Assembly: GCF_001427305.1 (NCBI RefSeq)
Contig: NZ_LMFZ01000048.1
Location: 287,444-351,443, forward strand
Source: Duganella sp. Root1480D1
GTDB taxonomy: Bacteria > Pseudomonadota > Gammaproteobacteria > Burkholderiales > Burkholderiaceae_D
Reading direction: 5' to 3'
Length of the DNA stretch: 64,000 nt
The notes under the pieces were generated by a model. It saw only the letters and a list, made by a program, of their open reading frames with translations, did not search any database and was not told where the DNA came from. The translations under genes were made by a program, and so were the position numbers. The first letter of the stretch is position 1. Each line of letters opens with the position of its first letter. Below are positions 27,060 through 38,338 of this stretch, one piece after another.

Positions 27060-28289
27060 ATGAACACCAAACGTACGGCGCAGCTCTTGTCAGGCTTCTT
27101 GCTGTGTATCGCCGCTTGCTGCAATAGCTGGGCGCAAAAGTCTGAAGGCCTCGCCAGCACCCCGCAAATGGGCTGGAATAGCTGGAACAAATTTGCCTGC
27201 GAAATCGACGAGCGCCTGATCCGCGAGACCGCCGATGCCATGGTCCAGCAGGGCTTGAAGGACGCCGGTTTCCAGTACGTGAACATTGACGACTGTTGGC
27301 AAGGCCAGCGCGACGCCGACGGCAACATCCAGCCCGACCCCAAGCGCTTCCCATCCGGCATGAAGGCGCTGGCGGACTATGTACACGGCAAGGGACTCAA
27401 GCTGGGCATCTACTCCGACGCCGGCGCGACCACCTGCGGCGGCCGTCCCGGCAGCCGCGGCCACGAGTATCAGGATGCCCGGACCTATGCGCGCTGGGGC
27501 ATCGATTACGTCAAGTACGACTGGTGCGATTCCCCGGGCTTGAACGCCGAAGCGGCCTACACCACGATGCGTGACGCGATCGCCAAGGCGGGCCGTCCGA
27601 TGGTGTTCAGCGTGTGCGAATGGGGCATGAGCAAGCCGTGGGAGTGGGCCGGCAAGGTCGCCCATTCGTGGCGCACCACGCCCGATATCTATAATTGCTT
27701 CGACTGCGAATTCAGTCCCGGTTTCTCGACTGGCCTGGGTGTGCTGCGCATCCTCGACAAGCAGGCAAGCCTGCGCAAGTTCGCAGGGCCCGGCCACTGG
27801 AACGATATGGACATGCTGGAAGTGGGCAACGGCATGAGCGAGGATGAAGACCGTGCCCATATGTCGATCTGGGCCATGATGGCCTCGCCCCTCATCCTGG
27901 GCAACGACCTGCGTTCCATGTCCGAGTCGACCCGCCGCATCCTGACCAATCCCGGCGTGATCGCAGTGAACCAGGACAAGCTGGGTGTGCAGGCGCTGCG
28001 CGTCCTCGCCGACGGTCCACTGGAAGTCTATGCCAAGCCGCTCGATGGCGGCCAATGGGCACTGATGTTCCTGAACCGCTCCAACCAGGCTGCCGATGTT
28101 CGCCATGATTGGAAGAAGCAAGTCCTGGTCGATGACCTGAGCCAGCGGTCGGTCGATTTCAAGCAGACTATCTACCGCTGGTCCGACCTGTGGAGCAAGA
28201 AGACGGGCGACACCAGCACCAAACTGGAAGCGCGGCTGGCGCCGCACAGCGTGCTGATGCTGCGCCTGTCCGGCCCAGCGAAACCATAG
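27060..28289 (+). CDS. GH27 alpha-galactosidase / beta-L-arabinopyranosidase
   Basis: A 409-aa exported glycoside hydrolase (signal peptide about residues 1–26, ending SWAQ). Family GH27 hallmarks: TPQMGWNSWN, NIDDCWQG, the nucleophile in YVKYDWC (D154) and the acid/base aspartate in HWNDMDML (D251), followed by a C-terminal antiparallel beta domain. GH27 enzymes remove alpha-D-galactose, and some remove beta-L-arabinopyranose; the retained NIDD favours galactosidase, the arabinan-rich context permits the other. ATG at 27060 has an AGGA element; a GTG at 27045 is less likely. It converges on the halogenase gene with 29 bp between stops. Confidence 0.93.
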   Translation: MNTKRTAQLLSGFLLCIAACCNSWAQKSEGLASTPQMGWNSWNKFACEIDERLIRETADAMVQQGLKDAGFQYVNIDDCWQGQRDADGNIQPDPKRFPSGMKALADYVHGKGLKLGIYSDAGATTCGGRPGSRGHEYQDARTYARWGIDYVKYDWCDSPGLNAEAAYTTMRDAIAKAGRPMVFSVCEWGMSKPWEWAGKVAHSWRTTPDIYNCFDCEFSPGFSTGLGVLRILDKQASLRKFAGPGHWNDMDMLEVGNGMSEDEDRAHMSIWAMMASPLILGNDLRSMSESTRRILTNPGVIAVNQDKLGVQALRVLADGPLEVYAKPLDGGQWALMFLNRSNQAADVRHDWKKQVLVDDLSQRSVDFKQTIYRWSDLWSKKTGDTSTKLEARLAPHSVLMLRLSGPAKP

Positions 28290-28318
28290 GGCGTGCGCGG
28301 CCGCCTCGGCATGTCGCT

Positions 28319-29803
28319 TCAGCGCCCAAGCATGTTGCGCAGGAATGCTTCGTGGGTCGGCATGGCTGCCACGACGGCGGCGTAATGGTCGCGCCTCTGG
28401 TGCAGGGCGTGCAACGCCTCTGCGAGCGGCACTTCGGCCAGCACGGGGGCGGCGCGTACGGGCCAGCTCTCCATGCCGGCGTGGATCGCCAGCCAGCTGG
28501 TGGCTTCAAAACCTTCTTCCCCGTTCATGTTCAGCCAGCCGGTCTGGCGCCAGGCGTGCAATTTGAAGGCCAGCGTCTCCGGCAGTTCCATGCTGGCCAC
28601 GTCGCGCCACAGCGCGCTGTCGCGGCGCCCGGTAAGGCAATAGTGGAGGATGATGAAGTCGCGAATGCGCTCGAACACCCTTGTCATGCCCCTGTTGTAG
28701 TCCGCAACGGCGGACGCGGTGGGGCGCGCACCTGGCCGCAGCAGTTCGATCATTTTGGCCAGGCCGCGCTGGATCAGGAGGATGCTGGTCGATTCGAGTG
28801 GTTCCAAAAAGCCCGCCGACAATCCCAGCCCGACCACGTTCTGGACCCAGAAGCGCTCGCGGTGACCGGTAATGAAGCGCAGCAGCCGCGGTTCGGCCAG
28901 GACTGGTCCCTCCAGCTGTTCGAGCAATTGGGCGCGTGCGTGCTCCTCGTCGATATAACGGCTGGAGAACACGTAGCCGTTGCCGATGCGGTTGCGAAGC
29001 GGAATCCGCCAGGCCCAACCCGCTTCGAGCGCGGTGGCCACGGTGTGCGGCGTGAGCCCGGGTCTGTCCGGCTCGCTGGGCACGGCCCAGGCCCGGTCCA
29101 CCGGCAGCCAGCGGCTGAAATCGACAAAAGGCTCTTCCAGGGCGCGGCCCAGCAGCAGCGAAACGAAGCCGGAACAGTCGATAAACAGGTCGCCGGCCAG
29201 CACGCGGCCATCTTCGAGCTTGAGCTGCTCGATGCCGCCGTCGGCGCGGCGCTTGACCTCGACGATACGTCCTTCAGTGCGTCGCGCGCCCCTGCCAAGC
29301 GCGATGTTGCGCAGGAAGCCTGCGTACAGGGTGGCGTCAAAATGATAAGCGTAGCTATACAGATTGGGGTGTTCCCTGGGTGGCATGGCGAAGCGGCCCT
29401 GGCTGGCCATCACGCTGGGAAGGCATTGCTCGCCCAGCGGGCCAAGGGCGGCGTCGTTTACCCGGCGGTACTGACCCCACAGGCAGGCGGGGCCGGTCAG
29501 GTCGTCGAAATTGCCGAAGGTATGGAAGAAGCAGTGGCCCTTGGCGTGTCAGTCGCGAAATTCGATGCCCAGCTTGAAGGTGCCATTGGTGGCGCGCAAG
29601 AACCCGGCCTCGTCAATGCCGTTCAACTTGTGATAGTCACGCAGCATGGGAAACGAAGCCTCACCCACGCCGACGATGCCGATCTCTTCCGATTCGACCA
29701 GTTGCACCGTGCTGCCCGGTAGCGCCGTGGCCAGTGACGTGGCTGCCATCCAGCCGGCAGTGCCGCCGCCAACCACGACGATGCGTTTGGATGCGGGGCT
29801 CAT
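28319..29803 (-). pseudogene. Flavin-dependent tryptophan-halogenase-family gene with one in-frame TGA
   Basis: A continuous 494-codon frame interrupted only by TGA at codon 85 (29551–29549). Before it are the FAD-binding VVGGGTAGWMA (10–20) and the K77 of TFKLGIEF, the family's catalytic lysine. After it, in the same frame, are HAKGHCFFHTFG, the halogenase motif WAWRIP, and a complete C-terminus. The stop lies where family members have Trp (EFRDW), so a single TGG-to-TGA change explains it. The start at 29803 has SD AAGGAG. It is the last gene of the GH62–GH43 operon, 10 bp behind GH43. Halogenase-like genes recur in TonB-receptor/glycan loci with unknown substrate. It could be a fresh pseudogene or a sequencing error. 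Confidence 0.88.
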
Positions 29804-29813
29804 GGATTTCTCC

Positions 29814-32800
29814 TTAGCGGGCGGCGGTCGGTTGGAGCCGCCCGCGTTGCCCGATCCGGTAATAGTCAAAGTCGACACGGCCGCCGGCGGTCTTGGTCGA
29901 GTAAAAGAAGAGCGCGTAGCGGTAACCCATGAAGTGCGGGAACGTGTAGGCGAGGCGCGAAGGACGCCCGATGGGAGTCCAGGATTTGCCGTCGAGGCTG
30001 TAGGAGAAACGCGCGACTTCAGGCGCAGGCTGGAATTCGCATGCGACCTTAAGGTGAACGGTGTTGCCGGAGAGGGGAATGGCGACGATCTCCTCGGGAT
30101 GGTCGGAGTCGGCGCTCACCATGACGAGCGACTTGACGCCGCCGCTCATCTTTACGCCAACAAAACCATACCGTTTCTGAAAAGCCGCCAGGCCGGCCCA
30201 GTCGCCGTCCTTCATGCCGCTCACGTCTATGCTGGTGGTGGCGAAACTGTCAGGCCCAAAGGTGCGCTGGGTAAGCGTATTCCGGGCCTCAAGCAGACTG
30301 GAGTCGACCCGGCTGGTCACGAAGCTCAGGTAGCCCGGGCGCTTGGTGAGCGACCAGTTGCGAGGATCGGGATTGTGGTTCCATTGCCAGGCGAGGGGCA
30401 GATCGGGGGCGCCGGGCCGGCGCCCGAATTCGTCGGAGGCGACGATGCCCGAAGCGCCGGAGGCGCCCTGTGCGCCGGCGGGGATGTCGAGCGTCATCGG
30501 CACCTCGCCGTCTGCGCCGAGCACGGGCCAGCCATCCTTCCAGGTCACGGGCACAAGGTAGGGGACGCGACCCACGGCGTCGTTATCCTTGAATAGATAG
30601 GCATACCATTTGCCTTCCGGGGTGTCGATGAGGCCGCCCTGGGCGATACCGCGGTCATCGAGCGCGATGCGGCCCTCGTAGGGACCGACGATTGCATCGG
30701 CGCGGTGGACGATGACGGTACGCGCCCAACGGGTCTTGGGCGAGGCGATGTTGAAGAGGTAGTAGCGGCCGTTGATCTTGGACAGCTGCGAGCCCTCGGC
30801 TTTGAGCCCGCCCTGGTCGGCGCCGAAGAGCGCGTTGACGTTGTCGACAATGACCTTGTTCACGCCGCCCGGCTTGATTCCGGAGAGGTCGGGCTTCAAC
30901 TCGATGAGCGAGATGCGACTGCCGCCGTACACCATGTAAACGCGACCGTCGTCGTCGAAGAACAGGCTATGGTCGCCCAGGGCGGGCTCGAAACTCGTTT
31001 CTTTCCACGGTCCGCGCTCCGGATCGCGCGTGGTATAGATATGAGTGCGCCCTCCGTTGTTGGCGGCGAAAGTCGAGGCATGGAACACGCCGTCGTGGTA
31101 ACGCAGGCTGCTGGCCCAGGAGCCTTCACCGTAGGCGTTTTTGCCGTTTTCGAGGCGGAAGGCTTCGTTGTCGGCCAGCGTTTCATAGGCGTAGGAGGCC
31201 ATGCTCCAGTTGACCAGGTCCGTCGACTTCATGATCGGCAGGCCGGGGCTCATGTGCATCGTGGTGCTGCTCATGTAGTAGGTTTTTCCTACACGGATGA
31301 TTGCGATGTCCGGGACGTCAGCCCAGATAATGGGATTGTGGGCAAGCTTCGCGTGGGGCGCGGCGGAGGCGCGGTCCGTGGCGGAGTCGCGCTGGAAAAA
31401 TCGCCAGTAATCGAACTTGAACAATTCTTCGCCGGCCGCGCCGCGGAATACGAAGAATAGATCGTGGACGCCGGAGGTGCCGGAGATCCGGGCCCGCTGA
31501 GGCTTCCATTCGCCGCCGGTGCCCGCGACCGGCAGCGTGCCGATCAACTGGCCGTCGAGCTTGCCTAAACGAATCTCGATCTTCGCCCCCGTGGCCGCGT
31601 CGGTTTTGGCCGTGCTGGAGAGGCTGGCCATGAAGGCGCGCGCGCCGGTCGCGCCGAAATCGACATTTCGCACCTGGATATGGTCGCCGTCGTGGATGTC
31701 GCGCACGTTCTGGCCTCCGGCGCTGCTGGGTTCGATTTTCACACCGGAAGACCGGGCGATGGTTTCGGCTTCCACGCGCTTGTAGGGATCGAGGGTGGCA
31801 ACCGGTGCCGGCCCTTCCCTGGTTGGTTGCACCATCGGGACCGAGCCATCCGGGTTGAACTTCAGCTCATCGACGGACACGGAACGTTTGAAGCCGTCGC
31901 CGCCCGGAAGCGCGGCGTTGTGATAGAACAGGTAGGTCTTGCCCTTGTAATCGACCACGCCCGGGTGATTGGTAAAGGCGCTTTGCGGGGTCATGACGAC
32001 GCCGCCGTAGGTCCATGGGCCTTCGGGAGTGGGGCCGGTGGCGTAGGCGAGATGCTCAGGAATGGGACCACCGGCAAAAAACAGGTAATTGAGATTTTTG
32101 CGCCGATAGAGCCAGGGGCCTTCTTCGTAGGATGTGCCGCGCAGCGCAGGCACTGGAAGCGTCACACCCTGTGTGTCCGACGGGTTGCGCTCGCCCAAGG
32201 CCTTGACGGTCATCGGATGGCGGATGATGCCATTCTCCCCCACGCTGGTGTCGTAGGAAATCATGTCCTTGTTCAGCTTCACCGACCACAGATTGGGATT
32301 GCCCCAGGCCAGATAGGCCTGGCCCTTGTCGTCGACATACACGGTGGGATCGATGCTGTCGTACAGGCCGCCGGCGTGGCCGGCGATCAGCGGCTTCTTG
32401 AGCGGATCGATGTAGGGCCCCAGCGGATTATCGGCCACCAGCACGCCAATGCCACGGCCCTGCACCGGGGCATAGAGATACCATTTGCCGTCCCGCTCGA
32501 TCGCCTGGGGTGCCCAGGCGCCGTTGTCAAAACCGTCCCAGCCGGAGATCTCCTTGGCGGCCCAGGGAAAGTCCCGCAGCGAGGCGATCACGCCATGCTG
32601 GGTCCAGTTCACCATATCCGTCGTTGTGGCGAGCACCCAGTTCTTCATGTTGAAATTGTTCTTTTCCCCGGCATCTTCGTCGTGGCTGGAAAACAGGTAA
32701 AGCGTGCCCTTATGGACCATGGGGGCTGGATCGGCGGTATGCATCGTTTGAATCACCGGATTGAGCGCGAACGACACGGCGGGCAGCGAAGCCAGTACGG

Positions 32801-32837
32801 ACAGGAGAGCGAGGGCGTAGCGGGATGTTTTTTTCAT
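29814..32837 (-). CDS. Two-catalytic-domain GH43–CBM6–GH43 enzyme (arabinofuranosidase/xylosidase)
   Basis: A 1007-aa exported enzyme. Signal peptide about 1–25 (LASLPAVSFA). First GH43 domain about 26–330, starting NPVIQTMHTADPAPMVHKGTLYLF with the catalytic Asp in ADPAP and an SYEEGPWLY general-acid segment. A CBM6-like carbohydrate-binding module follows (about 350–490, YKRVEAETIARSSGVKIEP to FKFDYWRF). A second GH43 domain about 500–790 (NPIIWADVPDIAIIRVGKTYYMSST, then KAEGSQLSKINGRYYLF) leads to a C-terminal beta-sandwich as in GH43 beta-xylosidases. The start at 32837 fits the signal peptide and SD AAGGAG; the frame is open further upstream inside the preceding gene. Two different GH43 modules in one chain would let it debranch and shorten arabinoxylan. 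Confidence 0.92.
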   Translation of the reverse strand: MKKTSRYALALLSVLASLPAVSFALNPVIQTMHTADPAPMVHKGTLYLFSSHDEDAGEKNNFNMKNWVLATTTDMVNWTQHGVIASLRDFPWAAKEISGWDGFDNGAWAPQAIERDGKWYLYAPVQGRGIGVLVADNPLGPYIDPLKKPLIAGHAGGLYDSIDPTVYVDDKGQAYLAWGNPNLWSVKLNKDMISYDTSVGENGIIRHPMTVKALGERNPSDTQGVTLPVPALRGTSYEEGPWLYRRKNLNYLFFAGGPIPEHLAYATGPTPEGPWTYGGVVMTPQSAFTNHPGVVDYKGKTYLFYHNAALPGGDGFKRSVSVDELKFNPDGSVPMVQPTREGPAPVATLDPYKRVEAETIARSSGVKIEPSSAGGQNVRDIHDGDHIQVRNVDFGATGARAFMASLSSTAKTDAATGAKIEIRLGKLDGQLIGTLPVAGTGGEWKPQRARISGTSGVHDLFFVFRGAAGEELFKFDYWRFFQRDSATDRASAAPHAKLAHNPIIWADVPDIAIIRVGKTYYMSSTTMHMSPGLPIMKSTDLVNWSMASYAYETLADNEAFRLENGKNAYGEGSWASSLRYHDGVFHASTFAANNGGRTHIYTTRDPERGPWKETSFEPALGDHSLFFDDDGRVYMVYGGSRISLIELKPDLSGIKPGGVNKVIVDNVNALFGADQGGLKAEGSQLSKINGRYYLFNIASPKTRWARTVIVHRADAIVGPYEGRIALDDRGIAQGGLIDTPEGKWYAYLFKDNDAVGRVPYLVPVTWKDGWPVLGADGEVPMTLDIPAGAQGASGASGIVASDEFGRRPGAPDLPLAWQWNHNPDPRNWSLTKRPGYLSFVTSRVDSSLLEARNTLTQRTFGPDSFATTSIDVSGMKDGDWAGLAAFQKRYGFVGVKMSGGVKSLVMVSADSDHPEEIVAIPLSGNTVHLKVACEFQPAPEVARFSYSLDGKSWTPIGRPSRLAYTFPHFMGYRYALFFYSTKTAGGRVDFDYYRIGQRGRLQPTAAR

Positions 32838-32851
32838 GTGGGACACTCCTT

Positions 32852-33793
32852 CTAATGGATCGGCGGCAGCGTGCCGGACGGCGGCCGCCCTATCAGGCTG
32901 CGCGGTACGTAGGCGTAATCCGCCGCGCCGGGCTTTTTCCACGCAAGCATCAACGCGAGATCTGGGCCGGGCCCCTGGAAGTAGCGCACGCGGAAATTGC
33001 GCAAGCCTTTTTCCAGCTTTACCCGGGTCGCCACGGGTGTCGGGGCGTGGATGCCATCGTTGTCGATCACGTTTTCATCATCGATGCTGAGAACGGCGCC
33101 GTCATCGGCCAGCAGCATCAGTTCCCACGTGGCGGTTTCCGCAACATTGACGGTGAAGCGAATATCCATTCCAAACCATTCGACTGTCGAGCCTATGCCG
33201 GGAAAGCCCTCGCGGAAGGAACGCGGCGTGATATCGAGCTGGGCCAGGCAAACGCGCTTGATCGGTTTGCGCCGGCGCATTTCAGACACCGATTGGCTGC
33301 CGACAGTCAGGCGATAGACGTCAGCGACCATCTGCCGATCCGACGCATCGCCGCATTCTTCGAACAGCTTGGGCGGCGCGCTGGCCACAGTCTCCTTCAC
33401 GGGCGGGCTCGGGGCCGACTGCGGTGTCGGCGCTGGGGGCGACGCTGGGGCCGGTGCCGGGGCAGGGGACCGGACTGCGTCGGGCGCGACGTCAAGCGGT
33501 GGTAACGGCGGCACGGCGACTGGTGGCGGCGCGATGGCGGCAGGGACGATATTGCTCGCGTTGGGCGACGGCTCGGGAGTCCTTTTTTCCGGCACCTTCT
33601 CCTGGAACAGGACCACGTCGACGCTGGGTGGCGGTGGCGTGGGACGGTGCACGCGCGACAGCAGTATAGCGACCAGCGCGGCCACATGGATGAGCACCAC
33701 AATGACCAGCGCGTAGCGCCGGTTCCAGCGCCGCGGCGGCGACTGCCCTTCGGTTGGCGACGCGGGCAAACTGGATTCGGGCATTGAACGCAT
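32852..33793 (-). CDS. TonB-like membrane anchor fused to a PA14-type domain
   Basis: A 313-aa protein. Residues 27–46 form a TonB-like signal anchor with a histidine in the helix (ALVIVVLIHVAALVAILL). A long Pro/Ala-rich periplasmic spacer follows (about 52–140), as in TonB. Where TonB would have its receptor-binding domain there is instead a PA14-like beta-sandwich (about 190–300, FGMDIRFTVNVAETATWELMLLADDGAVLSIDDENVI… FRVRYFQGPGPDLALMLAW), a fold that binds sugars. The ATG at 33793 follows a GGAAAAG ribosome-binding site. It lies between GH51 and GH43 in the leftward operon. It may tether or hand over glycans at the inner membrane rather than energise a receptor. Confidence 0.8.
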   Translation of the reverse strand: MRSMPESSLPASPTEGQSPPRRWNRRYALVIVVLIHVAALVAILLSRVHRPTPPPPSVDVVLFQEKVPEKRTPEPSPNASNIVPAAIAPPPVAVPPLPPLDVAPDAVRSPAPAPAPASPPAPTPQSAPSPPVKETVASAPPKLFEECGDASDRQMVADVYRLTVGSQSVSEMRRRKPIKRVCLAQLDITPRSFREGFPGIGSTVEWFGMDIRFTVNVAETATWELMLLADDGAVLSIDDENVIDNDGIHAPTPVATRVKLEKGLRNFRVRYFQGPGPDLALMLAWKKPGAADYAYVPRSLIGRPPSGTLPPIH

Positions 33794-33875
33794 ACTTTTC
33801 CAAATACGATGTCAATTGATTGAAGTTTGGCGCCCTTGCGGCTGCGGGCACACCTGTCATGGATGGGCCACGCGC

Positions 33876-35417
<1,542 letters not shown>

Positions 35418-35466
35418 ACAGGCGTATTCAGAGAGTTGTTAGAGACCAGTGAGGCGGGGCACGGGA

Positions 35467-36528
35467 TCAGCGGCAAAGCGCGCTTACCGGGTTTGCACCC
35501 TTTGCCGTGATAACACCTAAGCGGTACGGAACTTTGATGTAATCGTCCACACGCACTGCGGGATCGTTCCCCTGGAACAGGTATTCGAGCGGCCGGCACG
35601 GATCGATCGTCATCGTTTGATCGGCATTCATTCGCACCATTTCGCCGTGGGAAATGCCTTCCGACCAAATCCGTTCAACGTTGTCGCGCGCCGCGAAAGC
35701 ATTCATCGGCGCGGAAGATAATGGCTCCCATGTGCCGCCCAGGCCATTGCTTTTCCAAATCCGAAAGTATCGTCCCTGTGGCGAAATTGCCTCCACCAAG
35801 GTTATGTAGGTATTCGTGTTGGCAATCTTGTAGGTATTGCTCGCTTCAAACACGTCTTCCTTTTTTTCGCTCAGGACGGCGACGGTGTTATGAAAGCCAT
35901 TCGGGAACTGGCCTATGTCGGTTTCGGACCGGAGCAGACGTCCGTTATCGTCGGTGCCGAACATATAGCATTTCTTGTCATCGCAGATCACCCAGAAGTC
36001 CAACCAGCCAACGCCAAGCGGGGCCTTGACGATGTCGGGTACGATTGGAAAGAACGGCTTCGGCGCGCTCCAGGACATTGGATCGCCGATATCCTTCGAC
36101 GTCGAATAAAGCGGATCGGCGCCTTGATAGACCAGATACCACGTCTTCTGGGGAGCGAAATAAAATACTTGCGGCGCTGCGCGATAGCCCGGCCCCATGG
36201 GAGATTTGTCAAGTGGAACGATTTTCGCAGCCGACGCGTTCGACCATTTGTCAAAGCTGGTGTATCCAAGACCCCAGCCAGCAGACCCGGCCAGCGTGAC
36301 AAATACGTGATATTTGCCCTCCGCGTAAACAATCGAAGGATCTTTTACGGCATAAATTGTCTGTTTTGGATCTGCTTGAGGCGTAATGAGCGGCAAGCTC
36401 GAAGTCCAGTTGAATGCCAGCGCCGCGGGCTCGGTAGAACTGTTCGCAATTGCGTTGTTCCCGCCACAACCAACTATTGCCAAGGCTGACCACAGCGCCA
36501 TCCCCATACCGCATTTTTTTAGTCTCAT
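35467..36528 (-). CDS. GH62 alpha-L-arabinofuranosidase, lipoprotein
   Basis: A 353-aa lipoprotein (lipobox IVGC, Cys21) with a single five-bladed propeller domain of GH62. Diagnostic stretches are FNWTSSLPLITPQADP, VKDPSIVYAEGKYHVF with D63 as candidate base, GLGYTSFDKWSNASAAK, and FEASNTYKI with the general-acid glutamate. GH62 removes arabinose side chains from xylan. Acylation would hold it at the outer or inner membrane. It is first in the leftward operon, with SD AAGGAAG and the duplicated control region about 60 bp upstream. Confidence 0.9.
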   Translation of the reverse strand: MRLKKCGMGMALWSALAIVGCGGNNAIANSSTEPAALAFNWTSSLPLITPQADPKQTIYAVKDPSIVYAEGKYHVFVTLAGSAGWGLGYTSFDKWSNASAAKIVPLDKSPMGPGYRAAPQVFYFAPQKTWYLVYQGADPLYSTSKDIGDPMSWSAPKPFFPIVPDIVKAPLGVGWLDFWVICDDKKCYMFGTDDNGRLLRSETDIGQFPNGFHNTVAVLSEKKEDVFEASNTYKIANTNTYITLVEAISPQGRYFRIWKSNGLGGTWEPLSSAPMNAFAARDNVERIWSEGISHGEMVRMNADQTMTIDPCRPLEYLFQGNDPAVRVDDYIKVPYRLGVITAKGANPVSALCR

Positions 36529-36589
36529 TAATATCTTCCTTTTTTTTCTGCTTGCGGTATGGGGCGCCGGCTCCGCCTTTCCCGCAATC

Positions 36590-36840
36590 CGGCGGAGTCT
36601 ATCTCAAAAAAAGCGGCAAAAATACACGCTGAAATGTGTCGCCGCCGGGCCTGACGGCCTCATTGAAAAATTCTGCACGGACCGTATCGGTACTTGTGCA
36701 GATTTTGCTATTGGTCGCTTGAAAGTTCGCCGTGCGATCCCACGGCCGCCAGTGTGCCGCAGGCCGCGCCGTACGCGAGTGCCAGGAATTGCAGTATCAA
36801 TGCGAATATCTGCACCTTTGTACGATCTTCACCATTCGCG
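36590..36840 (-). promoter_or_regulatory. Duplicated control region, copy 2 (GH62–GH43 operon)
   Basis: Read on the minus strand this region repeats three blocks of the 21776–22038 region in the same order (about 90%, 90% and 85% identity). It contains GTACAAAGGTGCAGAT (36823–36808) and, facing it, ATCTGCACAAGTAC (36703–36690), with a candidate promoter close to the GH62 start. The gap 36529–36982 contains no gene apart from this. Confidence 0.8.
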
Positions 36841-36982
36841 TTAATCCGGGAACCGCGACCCCGAGCCGCATCGATGCTTGAACACCGGCGCTTCATCTGC
36901 CGACCCTGCTTGAAGCGAACCGAAAATCCGGAGATACTTGTGAAGGCGGCCTTGGAACTGCGGTACTTTCTCAAACGAGGCC

Positions 36983-38197
36983 ATGCATGAAGTGACTGAG
37001 GCCGGCGCGGCAGTGCCGGAAGTGTGGCCAGCCGGGCCTGCGCCGGGCGTTTACCTGACAACGTCGCAGGGGGCAATCGACGCATTGATCGCCCAGTACG
37101 AGGAAGCCACGGACGGCGCATTGATGTATGCGGAGCGCGCCGGCAACCGACACGACGGCGCGATCGATCTGGGCGACTCCGGCTTATGGTCGAGCGGCAT
37201 GGACCGGGTACCCAGCGGGGCGTTGCTGGTGGTCGGACCGATCGAGCTCGATGAAGAATCCTGGTCGGATGCACGCGAGCGGGTGATCATGGCGTGCTAT
37301 CGCGCTGCAAACACCCGCCACCGAGTGGCCATCTTGTTTGACACGCCTGCGCCGGAGCACCTGGGCGCTGATGCGACGCTGCTCGCCAGTACCGAAGATG
37401 ATCCAGATCTCGGAGACGAAATCGTCGGCATGGTCATGGAAGATGGGGCGTTGCTGGCTGGCGTCGAGCGGCGCTACGGACCTCTTGTACATCGCAGGTC
37501 CAACAGCAGCAAAATCGATTGCCTGCCGGCGCGCGTGACGGAGCAGCTGCGCGGGGCTTTGGCGAAGAGGCAGACAGGCATCCTGGCTTTTGGCTCGATG
37601 GCCGATGTGGAGAATCCGGGCACGGACCTGGCCGTCGCCGGGCTGTTATTGACGGATCACCTCGGGCCGGCGGCGCGCATCATGCCGAGGCACCGCAGCA
37701 CCATGAGCAAATTCGACCTGGTGCCTGAGTCTATCGGGCAGTTACCTTTCCTGCCGTCGTTGGAAAGCGCTTATGCGCAAGGCTACCGTCGCTTCATCAT
37801 CGACCCAAGGTACAGCAAACCTGACGTTTCCTCGGGCTATGTGCACGATTGCTTGCTGATCGCCTGCTCGTTTACGCTCTCCGTCGACCAGTTGGCAATG
37901 TGGACGGTCGACTCACCTCGCCGCAAAAAGTCGCTGTTACCGTCTCTGATCGCCGCGGTCGTTGTGGCGCCGCTTCCGGTCGCCGAAGACAAGATGCTTA
38001 TCGACCTGTACATTGGACCGGAAGACACCAGTCTGGCCGGCGATGCAGAATGTTACGAGTTCGTCCGTGCGCACCGCATTGAACGCATCGAAGAGCAATT
38101 CGCTCGCCTGGTGGAACTGGGTGTAGTGGATCTTGAGGCGGCGGGCGAGCCGGGAGGTAGTGATCGTACGTTGCGATTCCTGGCCAGGGCCGCATAA
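36983..38197 (+). CDS. Hypothetical protein, 404 aa
   Basis: Not recognised. It has no signal peptide and no clear transmembrane segment apart from a moderately hydrophobic stretch near residue 315 (SLIAAVVVAPLPVA). It is acidic, with an N-terminal alternating alpha/beta character (GALLVVGPIELDEES… HRVAILFDTPAP) that could be a Rossmann-like fold, and a C-terminal helical region (AHRIERIEEQFARLVELGVVDLEA). It is transcribed away from the GH62 operon and followed by insertion-sequence fragments. No SD of good quality is seen before the ATG. Codon use is ordinary, which supports a real gene. Confidence 0.6.
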   Translation: MHEVTEAGAAVPEVWPAGPAPGVYLTTSQGAIDALIAQYEEATDGALMYAERAGNRHDGAIDLGDSGLWSSGMDRVPSGALLVVGPIELDEESWSDARERVIMACYRAANTRHRVAILFDTPAPEHLGADATLLASTEDDPDLGDEIVGMVMEDGALLAGVERRYGPLVHRRSNSSKIDCLPARVTEQLRGALAKRQTGILAFGSMADVENPGTDLAVAGLLLTDHLGPAARIMPRHRSTMSKFDLVPESIGQLPFLPSLESAYAQGYRRFIIDPRYSKPDVSSGYVHDCLLIACSFTLSVDQLAMWTVDSPRRKKSLLPSLIAAVVVAPLPVAEDKMLIDLYIGPEDTSLAGDAECYEFVRAHRIERIEEQFARLVELGVVDLEAAGEPGGSDRTLRFLARAA

Positions 38198-38338
38198 ATT
38201 CAAGGGTTGGCGAACTGAGGTCCGCGCCGGTGATCGGTAGCCGTGTGCAAGCCGAAAGCCGTCAGCCCTTATGAAGCCATAGTCACAATTGTTAAAATGA
38301 TTGCATCGACTATTCAGTCCGCTCTGAACAAATCAAAA

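Noticed and set aside
26878..27354. Minus-strand ORF ending in RQNR
   Set aside because: It overlaps the start of the GH27 gene and owes its end to the dispersed repeat; no domain seen.
28190..29722. 510-codon open frame on the plus strand opposite the halogenase
   Set aside because: The minus strand carries FAD and WxWxIP halogenase motifs; the plus frame has no recognisable features.
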